A stretch of 13,805 nt of DNA from an uncultured Lachnospiraceae bacterium (lineage in GTDB: Bacteria; Bacillota; Clostridia; Lachnospirales; Lachnospiraceae): positions 9,935 through 23,739 of the forward strand of contig CAJUTD010000049.1 in NCBI GenBank assembly GCA_910589635.1. The letters run 5' to 3'. The position numbers and the translations under genes are program-made. How positions within the stretch are numbered: the stretch's first letter is position 1; each line of letters opens with the position of its first letter. Positions 1 to 7,420 of this stretch are shown here, piece by piece. Below the pieces are notes generated by a model. It saw nothing but the letters and a program-made list of their open reading frames with translations. It made no database searches and had not been told where the DNA came from.

Positions 1-3000
1 GGTTTTAACCAGGCATGGGAAGCTTATTACGACGCTATCAAGGAAGGGGACCCTGCGGCAACCATAGCAGGTCCCAACAGTGCGGCGTATAACACTCAGT
101 TTACCAATGAATACGACAAGACGGTAAATATGAGAAGCCATATCCAATACTGTGCCGACAATGACTGTATGGCGGATATCATCACATGGCACGACTTACA
201 GACTGATAAATTAGAGCGGTTAGACTGGGAGATTAAGGATTTCAAAGATATCTGGAACACTACGGATTGGACACAGTATAAGCAGGACCATCCTGAGAAA
301 TTTGAAGGAGGGGCAGGGGTGCCGGAACTCCCCCAGATATGCATTAATGAATATGCGGATTTCCCCGAATGCGGCGTGCCGGGCAGGCTGGTAAACTGGA
401 TTGGCAGGCTGGAAGACCAGAAAATTTATGGCTGTCTGCCGTTTTGGCATCAGGCAAACAACTTGAACGACCTGACTGCGGACGCGAACCAGGGAAACGG
501 GGCCTGGTGGCTTTTTAAATGGTATGGCGATATGTCAGGACAAACGGTAAAAGTATCAACCAGCACCAGTTATGAGAAATTATACGGAGTAGCAGCCGTG
601 GATGACGTTAAGAAAATATCCACTACACTCTTGGGAGGCGTGGACGGAAGAGCCGATGTAAAACTTTTACATGTCAACCAGACAGGGGCTTTTAAAAATG
701 CGAAAAAAGTACATGTGAAAGTAGAATCTTCTGCATTTTCCGGTTACCATGGGGCAAAAGAGGGAACCGTCACAATTTTAGAAGGAACCTTTCCTGTCAA
801 CGATGACGGAAGCGTCATCCTTACCTTGGACAATATGAAATTTTCTACGGCATATAACGTGACGCTCACAGAAGCGGGAGAGGGTGAAGAAGTATCAGAT
901 CCGCTGGTAAGCGCTTATCAGAAAGTCTATGAGGCTGAAGAAGCAGAACTTGGCAGGAATTGCAGTATTAAAGTTACCGGAGATTATAACCCTCAATATT
1001 ATATTTCCGCGGATTGCCTGGTACATATGCCCCAGGGGGCGGAAATGACCTACAAGTTTGATGTTCCGGTAGACGGCAAGTACCGTCTCGATTTCATCTA
1101 TGGAAATGCAACCGGAACAGAGCGCAACGATATGGGCAGGCACAGACCGCAAAATATCAATCAGACATTTTCCCTGGATGGTGGGAAGGCCTCGGAGCTT
1201 GTAATGGAAAATACCCTTCTCGGCAGTATGACCGGCATCAAGACGCAGTATGCGGATCTTGTGGCAGGCACGCATACCGTAAAGATTAAGACGGTAGGAA
1301 ACGGCAGCATTACCCACGATTCCCTTACGGTGACTTGGTACGGAGCCAAAGATCAGACTGTGAAAACGGTGAATCAGCGGTATGAAGCGGAACATGCAGA
1401 TTTTAATATCCTTTTGTCAAATAAAGACACGAAAGTGAGGACGGAGACTGCGCTTGGCGGTTATTCCAGCAACGGATACGTCACCGGTCTGGAGGCGCGT
1501 TCCGTAAAACAGGGCGGCGGGATTCGCTGGAATGTAGTTGTGGCAGAGAGTGGCCTGTACAATCTGGCATTCCGTTACCAGTCGGCAGTCAGCGGTAACT
1601 TAAATCTCTATATTGGCAATACGGCCACAACCTTAAAGGAACCAGACACCAGGATTGCTTTGAAGAAAACCGGCAACGCCTGGGGGACGTCGGAAGTATC
1701 TGTCTATTTGCAGAAGGGCATCAATATTGTGGATGTCGACACGACAAGAGCGGCGGCATTGGACTATATGCAGGTGCGGCAGGTTCCGGCGAGGAACAAT
1801 AGGCTTCACGAGACAGTGATTGAGGCGGAGGACTGCATTCCTTCTGGTTCTTCCATCAAAACAGCGTCCAGCACAGGCGCGTCTTCGGGCAGATATGTCG
1901 TGGGGATGGAAGGCTCCGCAGACGCGGAATCGGATGTCAATAAATATCTGGAAATAAAATACCGCGCACCGTCGGCAGGCATTTATCAGATGCGTATTTT
2001 CCAGTCCAACAACGACATTTGCGGAACACACTGGTACAATACAAAAATTATAGATAAATATGCTTCGGTAAAGGTCAACAGCCAGGAAGCGAAACGGTAC
2101 TTCTTCATCAACACATTTTCGGACGACACGTTTAAGGAAAAGAGCATACCTGTTCAATTGCAGGAAGGAGACAATACCATCCGCATCTATAATGATGACA
2201 GTTGGCATGTAAAATGGGGCGGTACCACTGCGTTGCCAGGTGAAAATGATTTGGATAATTTTGCCCCCAATTTTGATAAATTTGTGTTAATGCCCTTTAT
2301 ACCGGAAGACACCATTGTATTGCCGGAGGAATATTCCATTGCGCTTGCGGCAACCGGAGGCGGTTTTGCCACTGCTGACAAAAACAGTGTAAAGCCGGGC
2401 GGGGAATATACGGTTACGGCAGTTCCAGACAATGGCAATCAATTGACAAAGGTTCTGGTGAATGGAGAGGATATTACCAAAAAAGCTGTGAAAAACCAGG
2501 ACAACAGCTTCACGATTAAGGTTACCAATGTGCAGGCGGATATGAAGGTGCAGATTCATTTTGACGGAGCGAGCAAAGAGTATCAGGATAAATATGTGAA
2601 AAATGCAGGTTTTGGCACTGGAACAACCGACAAATGGCAGGCCGAAAACGTCACAGTAAGGAAATCCGCTGCCGACAGTTATGAGGGATATTATGCAGTG
2701 CTGGGCGCGGGCAGCCGTCTGTCCCAGACGATAAGCCTGCCCCAAGGCAAATATGCGTTATCTGTTTACAGTAAGGGACTTGGCAGTGTCAGCGGAACAG
2801 TAGCGTTGAAGGTAGCCGGAGCATCCGTAGATGCCGTGGCTTCACAGGAATACCAGGAAAACAAGCTTGCCTTTTTGATGGCAAGTGATGGGGTGGTTAC
2901 GATTCAAGCGGATGCGTCGGGGCTTACGGCAGGAAGCGTATTGTTTGATAATTTTGCCGTGGAAGACATTGGCCGAGACGCTTCGCTGGTGTCTAAGAAA

Positions 3001-5679
3001 AATATTTATCAGGTAGATTGCGGCGATTACAATCCCGATACTTTGGGCAAAGGAGAAAAATTTGGCAAGTACAACCATGTGACGGACCAAGTTTATCAGG
3101 AAGATATCCGTACCGGTAAGCGTTGGGGTGTGGTAACCTCGGAGAAAGACCCGGCGATAGCAAACCAGAATTCCCGCGGCGGCGCTGGAGTATACACCAA
3201 ATATCAGTGGGCGTTGGAGACTTTGTCTGGTGATACGGCAAAGACAGAATCTTTCCGGTATGCGCATGGGCAGGATACCGCAGGAATCAGTCCCAGGTAT
3301 GTAAAATACCGTTTCCAGGTAGAGCCGGGCAACTATGATGTAACTGTGGGCATGGGCTGTAATTCTTGGGATAACGCCCACAACCCGGACGTTTACGTGG
3401 GAGAGAGCGGTAATGCAGGCACAGACACAAAATTAAATGCACAGGCGCTTAACATTCCCAAGGATGGTAACAAAGAAGTGCAGGGTACAGTCACGGTGCA
3501 GGGAGAGGATTTGTATGTATATGCACTGTCCCAGGAACCTACGATTCAGATGAATTATATCAATATAGCCAAGGCAAAGTCCGCAGAAGAGGAAGTGACA
3601 TCTTTGGCAATAACAGCGGCGCCTGAAAAGACCGAATATTTCCAGGGGGAAGATTTGGACACAAGAGGCCTGCTTGTTACCGCAGCCTATAAAGATGGAA
3701 CTTCTGCGCAGGTGGATTTGGAGGACTGCGTGCTGGAAGGATTTGACAGCACAAAGCTTGGCGAGCAGACGATTACGGTAAATTATACGGAAAATGGCAA
3801 GACAGTACAGGCAGACTTTAAGGTAACAGTTCAGAAGAAGCGCGCAGAACAGACGGATAACCCCAACCTGATTTATTTCGTGGACTGCGGGGATTTTGAC
3901 CCGGAGACAGCATCGGAGGAAGACAGGATTGGCAGGTATCAGAGTACCACAGACCGTATTTATGGAAAAGACCCGCAGACCCAGAAATCTTGGGGCGTGG
4001 CAGTTTCAGACGAAGACCCGGCTATCGGTATCCCAAAAGAGGCAGCAGCGGGCAGTGCGGCAGCATATACAACCTACCAGTGGGCCAATGAACGGCTGAC
4101 GGAAGATGTGGCAAAGACAGCGTCTTTCCGCTACGCACACGGGCAGGATACGGCCAATATTAATCCAAGATATGTGAAATACCGTTTTGAAGCAGAACCA
4201 GGCGAATATAAAGTGACTGTGGGCATGGGCAACTCCTGGAATAATGCCGCCAACCCGGATGTGTATGCCGGCGTTGGAAATTATGAGACAGATATGAAAC
4301 TGAATCAGGCTGCGCTGGATATTCCCCAAAACGGCGTCAGTGAAGCCAAAGGAAAGGTAACAGTGCCAGAGGGGCAGCCCCTGGAGGTTTATGCGCTGTC
4401 AGAAGATGCGACTTTGCAGATGAATTACATATATATAGAAAAAGCAGGCATGCAGGCATTGAAGCTGGAGAAACTTATCCTCACGCCTCCCGCGAAAACA
4501 GTATACAGCCTGGGAGAGCCATTAGATTTATCCGGTATGTCCGTAAAGGCGGTGTATGACGATGGAACGCAGGTGGAGTTGTTGGAAAAAGATTATACGG
4601 TAGAAGGCTTTGACAGCAGGCGTGCAGGCGGGCAGATGGTCACCATCTCCTATACAAACGGCGCGACAGTCACCGCGGATTTCGCCGTCAGCGTGCGTGC
4701 AGCAAAACTTAGTGGATTGCAGCTTGTATCTGCGCCCTACAAGACAAAATATCTGCTGAATGAGGCGCAGAAACTAAATACTGACGGGCTGAAACTGAAT
4801 GCTGTTTACAGCGATGGCAGGAAAGAATCTTTAAGCGTTGCGGAATGTGACATCACAGGGTTTGCAGGCAATAAGCCTGGAAAACAGACCATTACAGTTT
4901 CCTATACGGAGGGTAGGACTGCTGTCTCTGTGAAGTTTACAGTTGAGGTCTCGAATTCCACGCAGCCGGCAAAATATAAAGTGACTTACCATGTGAATAA
5001 GGGCGCCAAAGTCAGCGGTATGCCTTCCGACAAGAAATCGTATACAGAGGGGCAGAAGGCAACAGTAAAAGGAACGCCTGTGAGCAAGACGAAATTCTTC
5101 GCCGGCTGGAACACGAAGGCGAACGGTAAGGGCAAGAGCTATGCAGCCGGCAAACAGATTAGCATCAAAGGGAATGTTCATCTTTACGCACAGTGGAAGA
5201 GCGCCTACACGGCTAAAGATAAACTGAAGTATAAAGTGACAGGGAAGAAGGTTGTGTCCTGTTGCGGAACATCCAATAAGAGAGCTTCTGTGATTAAGGT
5301 GCCGGCAACGGTAAAATACAACGGCATTACCTACAAGGTGACGTCCGTCAGCGCAAAAGCATTTGCCAATAATAAGAAAATTAAAAAAGTAATCATTGGC
5401 AATCATGTAAAGACAATCAAAGCCCATGCATTTGTAAACTGTAAGAATCTGAAAAACATTACGATCGGAACAGGCCTTACAGGGATTGAGAAATATGCGT
5501 TCAGCGGCGAGCGCAAAGGCTGTGTGCTTGTAATCAAAAGTAAACGTCTAAAGACCGTGAAGACAGCGATCAACCACAGGACGAAAAATATGAAAGTCAA
5601 AGTGCCTGGGAGTAAATTAAAGGCATATAAGAAATTATTTGGCAAGAAGGCGAAGAATATCAAAGTGACAGCAAGATAA
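1..5679 (+). CDS. Giant multimodular secreted glycosidase-like protein, 5' end missing (GH39-like, clan A)
   Basis: The frame is open from base 1, giving 1892 residues with no start, so the gene begins upstream. Residues 1-290 resemble the second half of a clan-A (GH39-like) barrel plus its beta-sandwich. The 'IAGPN' strand normally follows the acid/base Glu, which would lie just before the window, and E117 in 'INEYAD' is the likely nucleophile. Then, roughly: CBM6/35-like modules opening with 'YEAE' or 'IEAED' (309-455, 461-595, 606-770); a small bacterial beta repeat (779-855); a CBM4/9-like module (860-990); malectin-like domains (1002-1192, 1291-1481); bacterial Ig-like group 3 domains (1199-1279, 1486-1565, 1571-1650); an InlB-type repeat (1659-1735); and BspA-like LRRs in a lysine-rich tail (1739-1892). 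No LPXTG motif or terminal membrane anchor is visible. Glycan binding and cleavage outside the cell is inferred from these modules. The substrate is unknown, and the family assignment is less certain than the modular layout. Confidence 0.9.
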   Translation, partial: GFNQAWEAYYDAIKEGDPAATIAGPNSAAYNTQFTNEYDKTVNMRSHIQYCADNDCMADIITWHDLQTDKLERLDWEIKDFKDIWNTTDWTQYKQDHPEKFEGGAGVPELPQICINEYADFPECGVPGRLVNWIGRLEDQKIYGCLPFWHQANNLNDLTADANQGNGAWWLFKWYGDMSGQTVKVSTSTSYEKLYGVAAVDDVKKISTTLLGGVDGRADVKLLHVNQTGAFKNAKKVHVKVESSAFSGYHGAKEGTVTILEGTFPVNDDGSVILTLDNMKFSTAYNVTLTEAGEGEEVSDPLVSAYQKVYEAEEAELGRNCSIKVTGDYNPQYYISADCLVHMPQGAEMTYKFDVPVDGKYRLDFIYGNATGTERNDMGRHRPQNINQTFSLDGGKASELVMENTLLGSMTGIKTQYADLVAGTHTVKIKTVGNGSITHDSLTVTWYGAKDQTVKTVNQRYEAEHADFNILLSNKDTKVRTETALGGYSSNGYVTGLEARSVKQGGGIRWNVVVAESGLYNLAFRYQSAVSGNLNLYIGNTATTLKEPDTRIALKKTGNAWGTSEVSVYLQKGINIVDVDTTRAAALDYMQVRQVPARNNRLHETVIEAEDCIPSGSSIKTASSTGASSGRYVVGMEGSADAESDVNKYLEIKYRAPSAGIYQMRIFQSNNDICGTHWYNTKIIDKYASVKVNSQEAKRYFFINTFSDDTFKEKSIPVQLQEGDNTIRIYNDDSWHVKWGGTTALPGENDLDNFAPNFDKFVLMPFIPEDTIVLPEEYSIALAATGGGFATADKNSVKPGGEYTVTAVPDNGNQLTKVLVNGEDITKKAVKNQDNSFTIKVTNVQADMKVQIHFDGASKEYQDKYVKNAGFGTGTTDKWQAENVTVRKSAADSYEGYYAVLGAGSRLSQTISLPQGKYALSVYSKGLGSVSGTVALKVAGASVDAVASQEYQENKLAFLMASDGVVTIQADASGLTAGSVLFDNFAVEDIGRDASLVSKKNIYQVDCGDYNPDTLGKGEKFGKYNHVTDQVYQEDIRTGKRWGVVTSEKDPAIANQNSRGGAGVYTKYQWALETLSGDTAKTESFRYAHGQDTAGISPRYVKYRFQVEPGNYDVTVGMGCNSWDNAHNPDVYVGESGNAGTDTKLNAQALNIPKDGNKEVQGTVTVQGEDLYVYALSQEPTIQMNYINIAKAKSAEEEVTSLAITAAPEKTEYFQGEDLDTRGLLVTAAYKDGTSAQVDLEDCVLEGFDSTKLGEQTITVNYTENGKTVQADFKVTVQKKRAEQTDNPNLIYFVDCGDFDPETASEEDRIGRYQSTTDRIYGKDPQTQKSWGVAVSDEDPAIGIPKEAAAGSAAAYTTYQWANERLTEDVAKTASFRYAHGQDTANINPRYVKYRFEAEPGEYKVTVGMGNSWNNAANPDVYAGVGNYETDMKLNQAALDIPQNGVSEAKGKVTVPEGQPLEVYALSEDATLQMNYIYIEKAGMQALKLEKLILTPPAKTVYSLGEPLDLSGMSVKAVYDDGTQVELLEKDYTVEGFDSRRAGGQMVTISYTNGATVTADFAVSVRAAKLSGLQLVSAPYKTKYLLNEAQKLNTDGLKLNAVYSDGRKESLSVAECDITGFAGNKPGKQTITVSYTEGRTAVSVKFTVEVSNSTQPAKYKVTYHVNKGAKVSGMPSDKKSYTEGQKATVKGTPVSKTKFFAGWNTKANGKGKSYAAGKQISIKGNVHLYAQWKSAYTAKDKLKYKVTGKKVVSCCGTSNKRASVIKVPATVKYNGITYKVTSVSAKAFANNKKIKKVIIGNHVKTIKAHAFVNCKNLKNITIGTGLTGIEKYAFSGERKGCVLVIKSKRLKTVKTAINHRTKNMKVKVPGSKLKAYKKLFGKKAKNIKVTAR
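3004..3831 (+). repeat. Malectin-like + Ig-like module, copy A
   Basis: First copy of a roughly 276-residue unit inside the giant protein. It opens with 'IYQVDCGDYNP', contains 'SFRYAHGQDTAGISPRYVKY', and ends with an Ig-like domain carrying 'GEQTITVNYTENGKTVQADF'. The same landmarks recur in the same order in copy B, offset by 867 nt at the conserved Cys codon. The DNA of the two copies has diverged, so this is an old duplication rather than a recent one. Confidence 0.85.
3871..4695 (+). repeat. Malectin-like + Ig-like module, copy B
   Basis: Second copy of the unit. It opens with 'IYFVDCGDFDP', contains 'SFRYAHGQDTANINPRYVKY', and ends with an Ig-like domain carrying 'VTISYTNGATVTADF'. It is one codon shorter overall than copy A, with small internal length differences between the DPAI and YQWA segments and around NSW. 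A third Ig-like domain (about 4711-4950) follows without its own malectin-like partner. Confidence 0.85.
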
Positions 5680-5690
5680 TATAGTAAAAA

Positions 5691-5765
5691 CCATGAGAGT
5701 CCCCAAAGGTCCGCATCACAAAGTGGCGCGGGCCTTTGGCTTCTGTTCACGGATTCAGGCCATGG
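5691..5765 (+). terminator. Compound inverted repeat after the giant gene, possible terminator
   Basis: The inner stem pairs 5703-5714 (CCAAAGGTCCGC) with 5728-5739 (GCGGGCCTTTGG), 12 bp with one G-T pair. An outer stem pairs GAGTCC (5697-5702) with GGATTC (5751-5756) and CCATG (5691-5695) with CATGG (5761-5765), with an 11-nt bulge on the 3' side. It begins 12 nt after the stop codon. No run of T follows the stem, so simple intrinsic termination is uncertain; it could instead protect the transcript 3' end. Confidence 0.45.
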
Positions 5766-5832
5766 GTGGATAGTTAAAGTCTTTGATGATAAAAGATTGC
5801 TCAGCGAAAAACTTGTTGATTTTTCAGTTTAA

Positions 5833-5861
5833 TTGTTATAGAATACAAAATAGCGTATATT
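5833..5861 (+). promoter_or_regulatory. Candidate sigma-A promoter of the amino-acid ABC operon
   Basis: TTGTTA (5833-5838, 4 of 6 to consensus) and TATATT (5856-5861, 5 of 6) are separated by exactly 17 nt. The predicted start site lies about 45-50 nt before the binding-protein ATG, leaving a short leader with no visible riboswitch or T-box. An alternative -10-like element TATAGA at 5839 has only a weak partner. Confidence 0.45.
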
Positions 5862-5915
5862 TATACAACTTGATTGAAATTACAGAGATTCCAGAAGGAC
5901 TAGGAGGACAACATT

Positions 5916-6716
5916 ATGAAAACAGGAAAAAAATTAGCGGCTCTGCTGTTGGCAGGAGCTATGCTGACAGGTGTTATGGGATGCGGGGTTCCCGCGAACA
6001 CCGTACATGCCCCGGAAGATATGGCCGGTAAGAAAATTGGCGTGCAGCTGGGTACGACAGGCGATACGCTGGTAACCGATGAATTTGAAAAGGACGGCAG
6101 CACTACCGTAGAGCGCTACAAAAAAGGCGCGGACGCTGTGCAGTCTCTGAAACAGGGGAAGATTGACTGCGTAGTCATTGACTCTGAGCCCGCAAAGGCG
6201 TTTGTGGAACAGAATAATGATTTGAAGATTCTTGACACAGAGTATACGGATGAAGAATACGCGATTGCCATTGCCAAAGATAATTCGGAACTGAAAGAGA
6301 AGATTAACGGCGCCCTTGCTGAATTGAAATCAGAAGGCGTATTGGATCAGATCATGGCAAATTATACAGGCGATGATACAATGGGAACCTGCCCTTACGA
6401 ATCTCCGGCAGACGTGGACGTTTCCAACGGTAAGCTGGTAATGGCGACCAATGCAGCGTTTAAGCCTTATGAATACTATGAGAATAATGAGATTGTAGGC
6501 ATCGACCCCGAAATTGCGCAGGCAGTAGCGGATAAGCTGGGCATGGAGCTGGAGATCATTGATATGGATTTTGACGCTATCATCAATGCAGTGCAGTCCG
6601 GCAAAGCAGACATTGGCGTAGCCGGGATGACGGTCAATGAAGAACGTTTACAGAGTATTGATTTCAGCGATACATATGCCAAAGCGAAACAGGTAATCAT
6701 TGTTCGTGCAAAATAG
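5916..6716 (+). CDS. Polar amino-acid ABC transporter substrate-binding lipoprotein with circularly permuted lobe order
   Basis: Extracytoplasmic ligand receptor of the ABC importer encoded by the next two genes; 266 aa. AGGAGG (5902-5907) lies 8 nt before the ATG. Residues 1-22 are a signal peptide ending in a lipobox, with C23 the lipidated residue. Residues 33-150 match the half that normally comes second in this family (SBP_bac_3): 'PEDMAGKKIGVQLGTTGD', then 'VVIDSEPA', then the late helices 'KINGALAELKSEGVLDQIM'. After a linker (about 151-171), residues 172-264 match the half that normally comes first: 'KLVMATNAAFKPYEYY', 'VGID', 'AGMTVNEERLQSIDFSDTY', ending on the first hinge strand 'QVIIVR'. 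Both lobes are complete but swapped. Expected ligand contacts are present: aromatic 'FKPYEY' (182-187), D197, R244, T47-D50 and D89. The ligand is inferred to be a polar amino acid; which one cannot be told. Confidence 0.92.
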   Translation: MKTGKKLAALLLAGAMLTGVMGCGVPANTVHAPEDMAGKKIGVQLGTTGDTLVTDEFEKDGSTTVERYKKGADAVQSLKQGKIDCVVIDSEPAKAFVEQNNDLKILDTEYTDEEYAIAIAKDNSELKEKINGALAELKSEGVLDQIMANYTGDDTMGTCPYESPADVDVSNGKLVMATNAAFKPYEYYENNEIVGIDPEIAQAVADKLGMELEIIDMDFDAIINAVQSGKADIGVAGMTVNEERLQSIDFSDTYAKAKQVIIVRAK

Positions 6717-6720
6717 GAGG
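6715..6720 (+). promoter_or_regulatory. Ribosome binding site setting the permease GTG start
   Basis: AGGAGG overlaps the TAG stop of the binding-protein gene and lies 10 nt before GTG at 6731. No ATG lies at a suitable distance in this frame, so this site is what supports the GTG start and suggests tight coupling to the upstream gene. Confidence 0.8.
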
Positions 6721-6730
6721 AATAGCTGCT

Positions 6731-7420
6731 GTGCAGAGTTTTGTAGAACAGTTTACATTAAATTTTATTAACGATAACAGATACCAGTACATACTTCAAG
6801 GTTTTGTAAATACTCTGATTATCACGCTGCTGGCCGCGCTTTTAGGCATTGCCCTCGGATTTTTGGTGGCAATTATACGTTCCAGCCATGATAAGACGGG
6901 ACATATGAAGATTCCCAATTTTATCTGCCAGGTATATCTTACTGTAGTGCGTGGGACACCTACCATGATTCAGCTTTTGATTATTTACTATGTAATTTTC
7001 GCATCGGTAAATGTGTCAAAGGTTCTGGCAGCGGTCGTGGCGTTTGGGCTCAATTCCGGCGCCTATGTGGCTGAGATTGTCCGTTCCGGCATTATGTCAG
7101 TAGATGAGGGGCAGTCGGAAGCAGGAAGAAGCTTAGGACTGAATTACCGTCAGACCATGCAGTTTATCATTATGCCCCAGGCATTTAAAAACGTGCTTCC
7201 CGCGTTGGGAAACGAATTTATCGTATTGTTAAAGGAAACCTCTATCAGCGGTTATATCGGATTGACGGATTTAACGCATGGCGGCGATATCATCCGGGGT
7301 ATTACGTTCTCACCCTTCATGCCCCTGATTGCAGTTGCGCTGATTTATCTGCTGTTGGTTACCGGGTTATCCTGGTGTGTCAATAAGCTGGAGAGGAGGC
7401 TGAGAGTCAGTGAACGGTAA
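6731..7420 (+). CDS. Polar amino-acid ABC transporter permease
   Basis: Membrane-spanning subunit of the importer, 229 aa, a typical length for the His/Glu/Gln/Arg/opine permease family. The start is GTG. Hydrophobic segments lie at about 21-49, 73-92, 94-113 and 192-214, with another likely around 140-170; the family usually has five. The 'VRGTPTMIQLLIIYY' segment is family-typical. The EAA loop that docks onto the ATPase is at 130-151 ('EAGRSLGLNYRQTMQFIIMP'). The gene starts 14 nt after the binding-protein stop, and its 3' end overlaps the ATPase gene by 11 nt. One permease gene implies a homodimer in the membrane. Confidence 0.95.
   Translation: MQSFVEQFTLNFINDNRYQYILQGFVNTLIITLLAALLGIALGFLVAIIRSSHDKTGHMKIPNFICQVYLTVVRGTPTMIQLLIIYYVIFASVNVSKVLAAVVAFGLNSGAYVAEIVRSGIMSVDEGQSEAGRSLGLNYRQTMQFIIMPQAFKNVLPALGNEFIVLLKETSISGYIGLTDLTHGGDIIRGITFSPFMPLIAVALIYLLLVTGLSWCVNKLERRLRVSER
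7394..7399 (+). promoter_or_regulatory. Ribosome binding site inside the permease gene for the ATPase GTG start
   Basis: AGGAGG within the last permease codons, 10 nt before GTG at 7410. It supports the GTG start and hence the 11-nt overlap between the two genes, typical of translational coupling. Confidence 0.75.

Noticed and set aside
4831..5427. Several long minus-strand open frames opposite the giant gene (here 198 codons; others near 895-1395 and 1633-2208).
   Set aside because: They are shadows of the strongly coding + strand; compositions are Cys/His/Arg-rich, no recognisable domains or RBS.
5806..5825. GAAAAA/TTTTTC inverted repeat just before the proposed ABC operon -35, a possible operator.
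   Set aside because: Only 6 A/T-rich pairs around an 8-nt centre; expected by chance in AT-rich intergenic DNA.
5862..5915. Possible riboswitch or T-box in the leader of the amino-acid ABC operon.
   Set aside because: The leader after the proposed promoter is only about 50 nt and shows no conserved riboswitch or T-box core.
5783..6031. An 82-codon open frame overlapping the promoter region and the start of the binding-protein gene.
   Set aside because: No RBS, low-complexity and non-protein-like composition, and it overlaps a well-supported gene in another frame.
5916..6716. That the binding protein is simply a truncated or frameshifted pseudogene.
   Set aside because: The frame is uninterrupted, both lobes are complete, and the RBS, lipobox and ligand residues are all present; only the order is unusual.
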